The position numbers and the translations under genes are program-made. Shown piece by piece: positions 18,791-28,671 of a DNA stretch of 28,973 nt. The stretch spans positions 1-28,973 of the forward strand of contig JAEUWP010000540.1 of assembly GCA_018524725.1 (NCBI GenBank), in the 5' to 3' direction. Every line of letters begins with the position of its first letter. The stretch's first letter is position 1. The notes under the pieces are model-generated. The model was not told the origin of the DNA and searched no databases. It worked only from the letters and a program-made list of their open reading frames with translations. The stretch is from Podaxis mareebaensis. Taxonomy: Eukaryota > Basidiomycota > Agaricomycetes > Agaricales > Agaricaceae.

Positions 18791-20229
18791 GAGTGGGTTT
18801 GGAAGTGGCAAGTTTTTGGAACGGAGGAATGAAATGTTTCTTCTTATATTCTACTAGAATCTTTGAAGCATTTCTTGTCAGGTTCTCTTCGTCTTCCCAG
18901 GTGTTGTCCGAATTCGGATAACCTTTCCAATGGATGAGATAGGCAGTTCGGCTTCAGCGAATTCTGTGGTTAATAATAGATTCGATTTCATACTCTTCTT
19001 CTCCATTTATTAACTCCGGCTGAGAAGGCTCAGGTTCAGAGATGTTCTGATCAGTCTTCCTGTATCGTTTCAAGAGTGAGATGTGGAACGTAGGGTGAAG
19101 CTTCCATGCGGTAGGTAGGGCGAGTTCGTATGCGAGTGGTCCTTTTCGTTTCTTGACAGTAAAGGGGCCATATCTTCAGGGATGAATCTTCGCTTTCTGT
19201 TCCTGCAATGGGAGGTTTCTAGCATCTAGCCAAACTTTGTCACCTTTCTCGTACATCTCTGTTCGAGGCGTTCTTCGGGCGATCATTCGTTTAGCGTTTT
19301 CCTTCATGACTTCTGCAGCATTGCGTCGGGATTGATCTATATCGAATAGTCATTCATTCGAGGCAGGGGCATTGGTTTGGATGATGAGTTCAGGGATAGG
19401 GGGAGGATTATATCTGTAGAGAAGCTCAAATGGTGTCTTCTCGTTTCTGGCATGCGTGGTCGAGTTATACTTGTATTCGAAGTGTGATAGTTTGTCGGCC
19501 CATGACTTGGGATCTTTGTAGCAGTACTTCAATAGGTATACTTCAAGTTCTTGATGTGAGCATTCTGTGGCTCCATCGGATTGTGGATGATAGGCAGTGG
19601 ATAATTGTAAATCGATTCCTAGGGCGGAATAAAATGCTTTGGCAGCTTTCCCTGCCCATCTTGGATCTCGATCTGCTACGATTGAGGCGGGAATTCCATA
19701 GCGTGGATAGAAGTGCTTTGTCAGCAAGGTGGCTATGTCTTCGAAGGTCGCCGTTTTCATAGTCGGTAGTACTAGTATCCCCTTTGTAAGTCCACGGTCC
19801 ACCATGGACAATATGGCGTCATAGCCTTCTGCGGTTTCAGGTAGACCTGTGACAAGGTCCATGGACACGTCTGTGAAGGGATGTAATGATGGTGATGGTT
19901 CCAGGGGGTGAAGGGAAGGGTGATTGGGTCTTCTGTCAATATTAAATTGTTGACAGATGTGGCAGCCTGTTACATAATTTCGAACGAAGTCTTGAAGGCC
20001 TGGCCAATTGGTTTCTGTGCGGACTCGGCGAATTGTTTCATCAATGCCTGGATGTCCTGTGGAGTGATGATCGTGATGTCTCGCGAGGATCTCGCGTTTT
20101 TCATCTATCAATGGTTGTGATGGTGGAGGTGGTGTACTATCTGCTGTGATAGCATCGATGAAGAGCTCCTTCGGGAGGAGGACTCTGTCGATGTTTTCTT
20201 TTGACTTGTTGACTTTGTGGTCTGGTTGT
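18777..20229 (-). pseudogene. Integrase with C-terminal chromodomain (element 2 pol)
   Basis: HHCC motif (HHDHHSTGHPG; GCHICQQ), catalytic Asp in VSMDLVTGLP, second Asp in VADRDPRWAGK, and Glu in HPQSDGATECSH, where Arg after the Glu has become Cys by a CpG change. After a TGA at 19350-19352 the frame goes on with KGDKVWLDARNLP and a GPFTV block, another TGA near 19175, and a chromodomain (HWKGYPNSDNTWEDEENL) that contains a third TGA. It ends at TAG 18777-18779. It is in the same frame as RT and RNase H, so pol is one continuous polyprotein here, unlike element 1. Confidence 0.92.
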
Positions 20230-21839
20230 CTAGAGAGTGCATCAGCGACTGGTATTGCCTTGCCTGGATAGTGTTTGATGCGGAACTTGTATTCCTGCAA
20301 TTCAACCCAGGTTCGGACATGTCGTTTCGATAGTTTTCTGGCATCTTGCCAGTGTCGGAGGTTGTCATGATCCGATCGAACTTCGATTTCGTAGGGAGCG
20401 GAATGTAGGTGGTGGCGCCATTCATTGAAGGCTTGCTTGATTGCCAGGAGTTCCTTATCAGGAGTGGCGTAATTTCGCTCTGTTGGGGTTAATGACTTTG
20501 ATCGGAATGCACATGGGTGTTCATTTCTGTTGTCATCTTTCTGGATAAGTACTCCACTGGTGGCATAATCGGAAGTGTTGGTCTTGACGATGAAGGGTCT
20601 GGATGTATCTGGTGTGCGAAGGAGAGGTTCTTTCTGGAAGGTCTCTTTTAAGGCTGTGAAGGCTTGCTCTGCAGCGTCATTCCATTCGAAGTTCTGGTTC
20701 TTTCGGAGGAGTGCATTGAGAGGGGCACATAAGTGGGAGTAATGTTGTATGAACTTCCTATAAAAGTTAGCGAAACCAATAAATTTCCGTACATCTCAGA
20801 CACATTTCGGTCTAGGCCAATCTTTGATTCCAGCCAGTTTGTCTTTCGACATTCTGATCTGGTTATGAGAAATGTTCATCCCAAGATATTCGACAGATGT
20901 CTGTTCGAATTTACATTTCTCGGGTTTGACATAGAGATCGTTCTCTCTTAGCCTCTTCAGAACTTCGCGAGTTTCTTTTCACAAAGAAGAGAGGTCATTG
21001 GAGAAGATAAGGATATCATCCATGTAGACAATGACTGCAGTGCATCCGAGCTTGTCTATCAGGTCATGAAATATGTGGTCCATCATTGCTTGGAATGTGG
21101 CTGGGCTGTTAGTCATTCCGAAGAACATGATGTTCAGTTCGAAAAGACCAAAAGGGGTTCGGAAGGCGCCTTTCCATTGGTCACCTTCTCGAATGTGGAT
21201 ATTGTTATATCCTGCACGAATATCGAGAGTAGTGAAATACTTGGCACCCTTGAGGCGATCTAGTATTCCAGAAATAGAAGGAATAGGATACGCATTCTTC
21301 ACCGTGAACCGGTTCAAATGTCTGTAATCCTGAATGGGTCGCAGCTTTCCATCTTTCTTCGATATGAAGAAGAAGGGTGCAGCTTGCAGGCTTTCTGACT
21401 TCCTGATGTAACCTTTTCGTTGGTTATCATCTAAGAATTGCTTTAACTCTAACAGTTCATTGTCCATCAGGTGGTACAATTTAGCTGCTTTGGGTTTAAA
21501 GTCTGGTTTTAGGTTGATCTTATGATCATATGGTCATGAAGGAGGATATCTTTCCGATTCCTTTTCACTGAATAGGTTTAGATAATCCCAATAAGCTTTT
21601 GGGACGATGTCCTTCGGATCCACTGACTTCTTTGAGCCGTGGTATGCCTGATAGGACTTCTGTGCTTCTGAGATCTTGGTATTGATCTCTAGGGTAGCAT
21701 GTGCTAGGTCAAGCTGTGCTTCATAATCGAGTCTAGCTTTCCTGCAGACAGAATGCGGAACATTCTCAGTTGCCTTTTCAGCTAACTGGATATGATCGAT
21801 CTGGATCTCGTTTTTGGTATCCATGTTATTGATATTTAT
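20230..21839 (-). pseudogene. Reverse transcriptase and RNase H (element 2 pol)
   Basis: RT motifs are QDYRHLN, LDIRAGYNNIHI, TNSPATFQAMMDHIF and an intact active site VIVYMDDILIF, then FANFYRKFI. RNase H follows, but the usual D-A-S motif reads KTNTSDYATSGVL. Asp to Asn and Ala to Thr are both G to A changes in CpG, so the first RNase H carboxylate is lost. TGAs at 21534-21536 (before PYDHKINL), 20979-20981 and near 20798 interrupt the frame, all at expected Arg or CGA positions. The RNase H end has HWQDARKLSKRH and runs on to VADALSRQPDH, the normal lead into integrase. Confidence 0.92.
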
Positions 21840-22469
21840 AGCAGGGATCTTAGATCTCCTGGTCCGCCATCAAAAGGTACATTTCGTCCAATCGATGTCA
21901 GGGTTGTGTTTTTCAAGAAATGGGAGGCCGATGATCATCGGTCACTCTCTGATCTCTGCAACATAGCAAGTAACGTCTATGTCACGATTATCTATGTGTA
22001 GCTGCAGTTCTGCTTGTGCAGTAATAGCATGGCCTACATTCATAGTACCATCGACATTTCGTACTGGTATGGGTCTAATCAAGGGTATCGTTCTTAACCC
22101 AAGCCGTTGAATGGTCAAGGGAGAGATGAAGTCTCCTTGAGCACCGCTATCAAGTAGCGGGTAAATAGTAGCAACTGTGGAAGAATTCGGATTCTTTAGT
22201 ATGGCCGGGATATACAGGGATTTGTTGTTGGTCGATGCTGACAAACAGATTTCAGCTATCATCAGCTCGGTGGAAGAGTGGGTAGTCGAAATCTGATCTG
22301 AGTTTGAATCTGTAACTGGTACAGGAGGTTCTCTAGACAGTTTCCTACTCTCTATTTTATGAGCGAGATATTTTCGAGCAGTCCAACGGGAATCATAATG
22401 GTTCTGTATATCAAAGGGGGGTTCAAAGTCCATACTAGAATTCAAAAGCATTGAAGGACTCAGAGGCAT
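21840..22469 (-). pseudogene. Aspartic protease region (element 2 pol)
   Basis: Pol begins in the -1 frame relative to gag, with a possible ATG at 22469 just after the gag stop. The catalytic motif is YPLLDSGAQGDFIS near residue 107. The second half has AEIRE, then a TGA at 21942-21944 read as Arg, then PMIIGLPFLEKHNPDIDW, the usual flap and hydrophobic core. Another TGA lies near 21871. No clear slippery heptamer is visible at the overlap, so how protease is reached (frameshift or restart) is open. Confidence 0.85.
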
Positions 22470-22474
22470 TGCTT

Positions 22475-23635
22475 CTACTCTGGTCCTTGCAGAAAAGACT
22501 GTTGTTCTTCTTCGACGATCTTGGCCATTGCATGGTTAGCTAGTTCGTTCTGATCTTCGGCAGTCATTTCGGTGAAAGCAACCTTGATTGCATTTAGGGT
22601 GTTGAGACGGGATGGAGAAGGGTTAGAGGAAGAAGAAGAAGAGGGACGTGGTCGATTCGAAGATGAGAAGGAAGTCAAGGCTGAAGGCCAAGAGGGGGGT
22701 CGTTTTCCTTTCTGGAAACGTCTCTGATTCGTCGGAGATTGTTGGTTTCTTCGAAGGGGGCATGAGCATGCCCAGTGGTTCATGTTACCACAGGTGATGC
22801 ATGCTCCGTGTTTCATTTGGTCTCGTTGTCAGTCTGTCAGGATGGCATTTACTGAAATGCCTTGTTTAGCGTAGTCATCTTCTTCGTCTGAGGAGAAGTC
22901 GGGGATTTCTTCTTTGTCTCCAGAAGAGAACTCTTCGAGTGCGTCGATATCCATAGGTTCACCTGGTGGGAGTCGGCACTCTTCATAGACAAACTTGTTT
23001 CGAGGGGCATCGTTGAAGGCATCATTAAAATAAGATAGTTGTGAAGAGGGTCCTCTACCAGTCTTGCGTATCTGATATTGTTGGAAGTTGTTAACAATCC
23101 TAGCAACGTCGGCTTGCCATTGGGCATAGGTAGTGGGAGGTTGGGTCGTTAAATAGAGTTGTCGCTGTACCCAATCGGGAATAGAGTCAATGTAAAGATG
23201 GACTTTATGGTTGTCATCGGTGATGTTTGCCTGACTCAGAAGGTAGGTAAACATCTGATTGAAAACAGTGATGTCCGTTTTGGAGATGTTGAGACGAGCA
23301 CGTCGAAGCTTCTCTGTAGCTTGCATTGCTTCAATCTTCAGTTTGAAATGGTCTTCGAGTCGGATATTGAAGTTGTGCCAAGTACCGTACTCGTAGGTGT
23401 TATTGGTGGTATTCCACTTTTCTTTCATGAAAGCATTGCGGAATCCAGCAGCATTGCCTTTGGTCATGTACTGGAGCATGTAAAGGATTTTCTTTCAGTC
23501 ATCGATGTTATTCTGTGCATTTTGAAATGCGGCTCGATGGTCATCGAAGACGAGTCAGAGTTGATCCTGGAAGGTTTGGAAGTTGCGAGGTTCACCATCG
23601 AATGGTTGAATCTTCGGGGCTTTAGGTGTGGTCAT
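22475..23635 (-). pseudogene. Gag (element 2)
   Basis: The start chosen is ATG 23635 (GCAGCCATGACC context, protein MTTPKAPKIQPFDGEPRNF); the frame is also open upstream, through a Pro-rich run. The capsid (Retrotrans_gag) domain spans KKILYMLQYM, YEYGTWHNFNIRLEDHFK and VFNQMFTYLLSQANI. An acidic segment (EEIPDFSSDEEDDYAKQG) follows, then after a TGA at 22829-22831 one CCHC knuckle (CITCGNMNHWACSC) and a Ser/Arg/Pro-rich basic stretch. It ends at TAG 22475-22477. TGAs at 23555-23557, 23495-23497 and 22829-22831 are all at CGA-type sites. Gag forms the particle, and the knuckle binds the RNA. Confidence 0.87.
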
Positions 23636-23705
23636 GGCTGCGTTCTGTTGACGAGTGGGTGGTCTGTGAGGTGGGTTAGGGGGAGGAGATGGAGACGGTG
23701 GTTGG

Positions 23706-24317
23706 TTAAACGGAGTCGAGGTCAATGATGTAATACCTGGTACTCTCGATGTCAGATTCGTCTGTCTCTGTGGGTGTGTCTGATCGATAGGTAACTCTGG
23801 CCTCCACGTCTCTGTAGTAGATCAGCTCGGAGGTGTAGTATCGGTCGGCATTGGGGTTTGGGATGAATACGATTGTGACTCATTGGTTCCAAAGGTATCT
23901 GAGGTTTGGATAGTGTGTACTGAGTGTGAAGTTTGTGTTTCTGGGTACCTCGAGGAAGGCTGTGTATCCGGTCCTGGCCACGAGTGCAGAGATAGGGGCA
24001 AAGGTGTATCAATCCGGGTCTTGGGTTGTACACTCGCCACAGATGCAAACGTAGAACTCTGTGATTCTGACTGCTCAGTTAGCGATGTGGTACACCTGTG
24101 CGAAACAGTTCGGGTGGTGTTGGTTGGGATTAGTTCTGGGGTTGATGGTCATGTCAAATGATATGATGGTGGTTCGATAATCTGGAATCGTTGCAGCAGG
24201 TTCGAGGGTTCTGACTCTCTGATAACTGTCTGCTCGGCTGAAGGGAAGGTGGTTGAGGTAGTAGTTGAGTGAGGGGGTACCGGTGTAGTTGTGCACTGTT
24301 GATGGCTCAAATGGCAT
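23706..24317 (-). pseudogene. Upstream ORF of element 2, second part; overlaps an open gag-frame extension
   Basis: From ATG 24317 to TAA 23706-23708 (203 codons) with three TGAs (24075-24077 and two more), all readable as CGA and silent in the overlapping frame. The protein looks folded and strand-rich: MPFEPSTVHNYTGTPSLNYY, YTAFLEVPRNTNFTLST, RVTIVFIPNPNADRYYTSEL, then an acidic tail DTPTETDESDIES. The overlapping frame, which is the gag frame, is low-complexity Ser/Thr/Pro with three TGAs of its own. I take this as the more likely coding frame. It may be a separate gene, or the C-terminal part of the ORF that begins near 24844, joined by a -1 shift or a one-base indel. I recognise no family. 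Confidence 0.5.
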
Positions 24318-24844
24318 TCGAACACTCTGAGAAGTGCTTCAGCCTGGTCGATCTCTCAAGGGGAACCTGTCCAATGGAGATATAGATTCTGGGCTTGCTT
24401 GGCCTGTTGAAAGCATTCTTCAAACTGTGCAAAGAGAGTGGGATGTTCGACAAATGTGGGAAGGGTCTCAAACTGCCAGCTGTGCTGGAGTTTGTAGCGA
24501 AGAAGGATATCAGTGTCTTGGTAGACACCGAGTGGAGATTCAGGAAGTTCTGCTTCTCCTTCTCGTGAGTAATGGAGGGTGTAGTAGACTCCTAGTAGTT
24601 CTCGTTTTGTGTAGGATTTGCCATCGATAAGGATTATATTCTCTGTACCGCGGGTATAGTTATCGAGTCGATTTCGAAAGTCGCTCTCGGAGTGGGCTCT
24701 CTGAAAGAGGTTTTGAAGTTCTGTGAAACAGGAGTCGGAGAAAGGTCGGTAGGAAGGAGGAGGGAGTCGAGGGTATGGGTTGGATGGTGTACGCCTAGTA
24801 ATAGGCAGGGGTAAGCGAGACGTGTTGGACGACGGTCTGGACAA
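24300..24844 (-). pseudogene. Upstream ORF of element 2, first part (5' of gag)
   Basis: Reading in the gag frame from about 24844, this segment is compact and protein-like: ENIILIDGKSYTKRELLGVY, YQDTDILLRYKLQHSWQFE, then after a TGA at 24356-24358 (CGA-type) EIDQAEALLRVFECHL. There is no clear ATG; the first residues are Ser/Pro/Arg-rich. It begins only about 100 nt after the primer site, so it is the first gene on the element's RNA, ahead of gag. I do not recognise it. It probably joins the frame at 24317-23706 to give one protein of about 380 residues, but overprinting or a programmed shift cannot be told apart here. Confidence 0.5.
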
Positions 24845-24939
24845 AAGGTCGGAGGGTGCTCCACTGAAGTTATCTTGCAGGAGACTTCAGGTCGACTTGT
24901 AGCCACAAGGACAAAAGAGAAGGTAAGGAGTGGAAGTAG

Positions 24940-24952
24940 AGCTTTACGATTC
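24940..24952 (-). promoter_or_regulatory. Putative self-primer-binding site of element 2
   Basis: On the RNA strand GA ATCGTAAAGCT follows the 5' LTR, with the same 2-nt spacer as in element 1. The plus strand of the LTR carries ATTGTAAAGCT at 25248-25258, and the other LTR has ATCATAAAGCT. Both are one CpG transition from ATCGTAAAGCT, which would match the site over all 11 nt. The matching point is about 32 nt after a TATTTAG box. No tRNA-type site is seen. Confidence 0.72.
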
Positions 24953-25597
24953 TGTTACTTAGAGACAGTTTCTACACATCGTCTCAATGTGGAGAGATAC
25001 TGTCCTAAGACACCCCAGCACTATTAAGTTCCTGAAGCGGAACGCCCGTCCGTTCTCCTGAGAGAACTAGAGGCTGGCTGGAAATCTCGCAGGGACTGCC
25101 TAGGGAGAGATACGACTTGTAAGGTCACAGGCTACTCCGTAGGTTTAGCTGTTACGCCAGTTATCCTGTCGAGGCAGGTAGAGCTCTCACGTGGCAAGAA
25201 GATAAAGCAGAAGACAGTCCTTGCTATTCTCGCGCTATGTACAAGTGATTGTAAAGCTAAGTTCTACTTACTTTACGAGCTATCTAAATACGAGGGCAAT
25301 TGCTACTTTACATGTCCTTAAGGAGAATCTTCGTAGTTACTTCAGTACTCTAAGTATAGGAGACCGAGCCCAAGGTAAGATGAGATCTACAGAAGACAAG
25401 CTATTATTACACAATGTATCACCGAGCCTGAGTGCTAAACATAATGTTCCTTCGGAAGATCCGAGGTGGAACCGAAGTTGCAGTGAGACAGATCAAGGCG
25501 GACGCTTGAAGTCGAGAGGCGGGAGGATGGTTAGCAAACAACGAGGCGGGAGTGCGAAAGAGGCATAGATGATGGTGGAAGTGAAAGGAGTGTAACA
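24953..25597 (-). repeat. 5' LTR of element 2, with promoter
   Basis: 645 bp, TGTTAC..GTAACA. On the minus strand a TATA-like TATTTAG begins at 25290 and the predicted transcription start is near 25258, giving U3 of about 339 nt and R plus U5 of about 306 nt. GTAAAG and CTTTAC form a possible hairpin just before the predicted start, paralleling the one in element 1. Confidence 0.9.
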
Positions 25598-27721
25598 TGG
25601 GGCAACCAAGAGAGGGCAAGCAGTCAATGAAGTGATTTTTATTTAGTTGGTCTGACAAATGAAGAGTACCAAGTCACAACTACATGGGTTGGTCCATTGC
25701 TTGCATACTCTAAATCCATGACTGCTGTCCCTGTGCATCAGTCTGCAGGTATCACCAACCATGGTGAAAGCCCAATTGACGATTCATTCTCTCTGATGAG
25801 CCCAACTATGAACTGGCCAGCTCTGAGTCCAACCATGAGTTCATTCACTCCCCAAAGTCCTCTGCCCAGTGTAGACCCAGTGAATGATGTCAATGCTCCT
25901 CACACCACTCCACTATCAGGAAAGTGGGTTAGTGTGTATATGCTACCATTTAAGTCTGGGCATTCCATCTGGCAGCCCTTTTTTGAGAAACGGAAGTGAG
26001 TGCATGAGTATAGGCATGCATGGGAGATGCCAGTTGAACAGCAAAGAAGAGAGGCTTGGGAGAAGAATCTGCCTATGGTGAGTGCCCCCATCTATGTGTG
26101 GGATTGGACATTCAAGGGTGAGTTCATGCGGAAGGTGGTGCTCAAAGAAGAGAGGCTAGACACTCTGAATGAGTATGGCATGCACCAGAAGCACTACGAT
26201 CCCTACTATAATGAGTGGGATTGTTGCTTCAATTTTGGCCCAGATGATGATGACTCTGACTCCGAGATCGAATACCTCAAGTTATTGGAACCAACTACCT
26301 GGACTGCAGAAAAGGCAGGTCCTGATGTGGAGCCATGTCCTGAAGTTGAGACTGACATCCTACCATCGCAGAAAATCAGAAAGGAATCAAATACAGGTGA
26401 GTCCACAAACATCAGCCCCCCTCCCTGAACAACAGCAAAACTTACTGCAATTAAAGCAGAAGTTGGACCACACCTCAATACCATGATTAATGAGGGTATG
26501 CTCCTGTCTACCCCCACTCAACAGTGTGAAGACTCTAATGGGGGGCAAGTACAATTTGAAGTGCTGCAAATACTTTCAAAGCACTTTGGTTTCATTCCTC
26601 CTGTTCCATTACTGTCATCCTTCACCAAACCCACCTCTGAGTCAGACTTCAAGTCCCTGCTTTCAGCCCTCAGAATGCATGGCATCAAATCATCTGATGC
26701 ATTCTTCAAGACACCTATCAGTCAGCAGTGTGTGGTCTTCCTCAGGTCATTCACTGGAAGGTCAGAGAAGCCTGAGTCAGACTTGTGGGACCTCTCCCCA
26801 GACAACAGGCACATGCTGTGTTATTCCATGCATCTCAACTCAATCAGGACCATCAAGAATGAGGTGGAAAAACTCTATATGTTCAACTTTGAGAACCAAA
26901 GCACTGTTCTGTGGAGGTTGGCAGTCCCATCTGCAGTGGCTGCACTGTATGTTTGTCATCTTCCTGAAGACATGTCTGAGGAAGAATTGGCTTGGGACCT
27001 CATACAGAATGGCATCTGCTTCCACACCCTTCAATGTTGTGACACTCTCCACATAGCACCACCAGAGAAGCCTGCTGCAACAGTGGTTCCCATGAGGCTC
27101 TCTGGTCACATTTTTGACAAGAAGGACTACAAGTTTTACAAGAAGCAATGTCAGTCACTCTTCTCCCTTTGACATTCTCATGCTGCTCTACTGAGAGGGG
27201 GATACATATGGCACATTGCTTCTCAATACCTTGGTTTTGCAGAAGGGATCCAGGGTCCCTGGGGAATTCATGGCAATGCAAACGAGATCTTCACAGTGCA
27301 GGACAGCAACAGGATCGAGTATATTGATGATAATTTGATGAACGATGAGTTGGAGGTATTATGTGGGGTGTACAGAACATTCACAGGTAATTAACACAAG
27401 ATGTACAAAGATGTGAGATCCTAACATGTATACCAGGCAGGCAATGGCAAGGAGATCACCATAATGTCATGGTATCCACTGGCATGGACATTTGAAGGCA
27501 GCAGTGAAGACTTTGGCTGATGGACACCCTGCAATGAACATGAGTGGAAAAGGTGCAATGATATAATTTTGAATGAAAGCTCTGATGTCAAGCTCCACTC
27601 TCCCATCAGTGCGATGAAGTGGCATGATAGGGTTCATGGTTTCAAAGACAGCAGGAAGGCAAAGAAAATGTTGGAAGATTTTTCAAGGAAGTTCCTGGAA
27701 GATGACATTGGCTATGCTTAA
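25598..27721 (+). pseudogene. Target duplication (25598-25602) and right part of the hypothetical-family gene
   Basis: After TGGGG the interrupted frame resumes in phase at 25603. It reads through TGAs at 25628-25630 and 25997-25999 (both CGA-type) to WQPFFEKRK.VHEYRHAWEMP, APIYVWDWTFKGEFMRKVV and NEWDCCFNFGPDDDDSDSE, all hallmarks of the family. An intron (GTGAGT..ACAG, about 26396-26443) leads to the exon holding LWRLAVPSAVAALYVCHLPE and GIHGNANEIFTVQD, with a TGA at 27170-27172. An intron at 27387-27440 leads to the last exon (EITIMSWYPLAWTFEGSSED, one more TGA) ending at TAA 27719-27721. No catalytic motif is known to me. The family is present in many copies in Agaricomycete genomes, and this copy is broken both by element 2 and by CpG-type stops. 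Confidence 0.8.
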
Positions 27722-27980
27722 TGAAGTATTGAATGTCAAACCAGTGCAGATCCTCTTGTTCACCTTCTAAATGTATTTGCTAATTGATGCTTACACATAT
27801 AATTGCAGCTTTTCCAATGCCCAACAACCTCCACCATCACATTGGGATGTCCTTGAAGCATGCTAGTCACATAGGATATGCTTTGCTGTTTAATAACTAC
27901 AAATGAGTCTTGAGCTTGAGCACACTATGATTTTTTTTTTGCCTGTGAATACAATATGGAGTTGACATACTCTCCCTAGG

Positions 27981-28671
27981 TTTTGCCATGATGACAGAAT
28001 TGGGTTCCCTGGGCAGCTGCAATGACAGAAGGCTAGAAAATCTCAGAAGCATACCCTAGAGTCAGCAGTCAAAGTGTTCGAACTACACAACTCATCATCA
28101 CCAATCTTAGAGGTTGAATATTTCGAAGAGCCCAGTACCAGGTTTGGGCCAACTCTCAAGTTCTATTCATTGGTACCCAAGGAGTTTGTATGCAAGGACT
28201 TGAATATTTGGTGAGATGCAGATACAGCTGGAACCAGCATCTGCATCAGCCACCCTACTGGCCTATACCCAGTGACACTTCACCCTGAAAACCCCAGTGC
28301 TGATGGTGGACCATAAGCTTCAAGTTACACTTTAGGAAGTATTGATACTGACACTAGGGCCAGGGAACAAACACACAACCTGTGCATCATTGGTAAATTT
28401 GTTGTGAAGGCCATGCTTGACCTTCATATCATTGACCTGTCATTCAATAAAAGTGGTCCCAAACTACCAAAAATCCCAGGTTGTCACTGTGATGGGGTGC
28501 AGACACTTGAATATCCCTGCAGATCCAGAGTTGATTCAGATCCACCTGCTAGCTTTGCTCTGCCATGCTACCTACCCAATATCTCCTACAGAACCCTTCC
28601 AGTCACCAACAAGCACTTTGTGATGGACCAGTGCCTCTGGCTGTGGATGTCTGTCTATCTTCTCTCAAGGT
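27981..28671 (+). pseudogene. Decayed HECT-type E3 ubiquitin ligase fragment (UFD4/TRIP12-like)
   Basis: Reading from 27981, QKARKSQKHTLESAVKVFEL and ILEVEYFEEPSTRFGPTLKF, then YSLVPKEF, match the start of a HECT domain (the family has LEVxYFxEVGTGLGPTLEFYxLV). After a stop near 28312 and a frame change, GKFVVKAMLDLHIIDLSFNK (about 28392-28452) is the next HECT block. HECT enzymes carry ubiquitin on a Cys near the C-terminus before passing it to the substrate; that part and the Cys are not in this window. TGAs in LQ.QKA and NIW.DAD are CGA-type, but the TAA and the frame change are ordinary damage. It is an old pseudogene or partial copy. Confidence 0.75.

Larger units (their letters stand above)
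16474..25597 (-). mobile_element. Element 2: full-length Ty3/gypsy chromovirus-type LTR retrotransposon
   Basis: A 9124-bp element with two 645-bp LTRs (TGTTAC..GTAACA), TGGGG target duplication, minus orientation, inserted in a host coding frame in antisense. Gene order is possible upstream ORF, gag, pol in the -1 frame, one long accessory gene, polypurine tract. It is a different family from element 1: LTRs are unrelated in sequence and gag is divergent, but pol order, chromodomain, self-priming layout and accessory protein are shared. About 27 LTR differences at about 22 CpG sites make it older than element 1 by the same clock. TGA stops in gag, pol and accessory gene, and loss of an RNase H Asp, make it non-autonomous as read. 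Confidence 0.97.

Noticed and set aside
22600..23728. Plus-strand frames opposite gag of element 2, such as 23159-23728
   Set aside because: They are antisense shadows of gag with no motif of their own.
6096..25597. TGA decoded as Arg (a variant genetic code) or programmed readthrough
   Set aside because: The same CG-to-TG/CA changes occur in non-coding LTR sequence and in missense positions of catalytic residues, so mutation explains the TGAs without recoding.
26490..27056. 188-codon plus-strand frame inside the hypothetical-family gene
   Set aside because: It is a shadow of the real frame at 26483-27172, which carries the family motifs.
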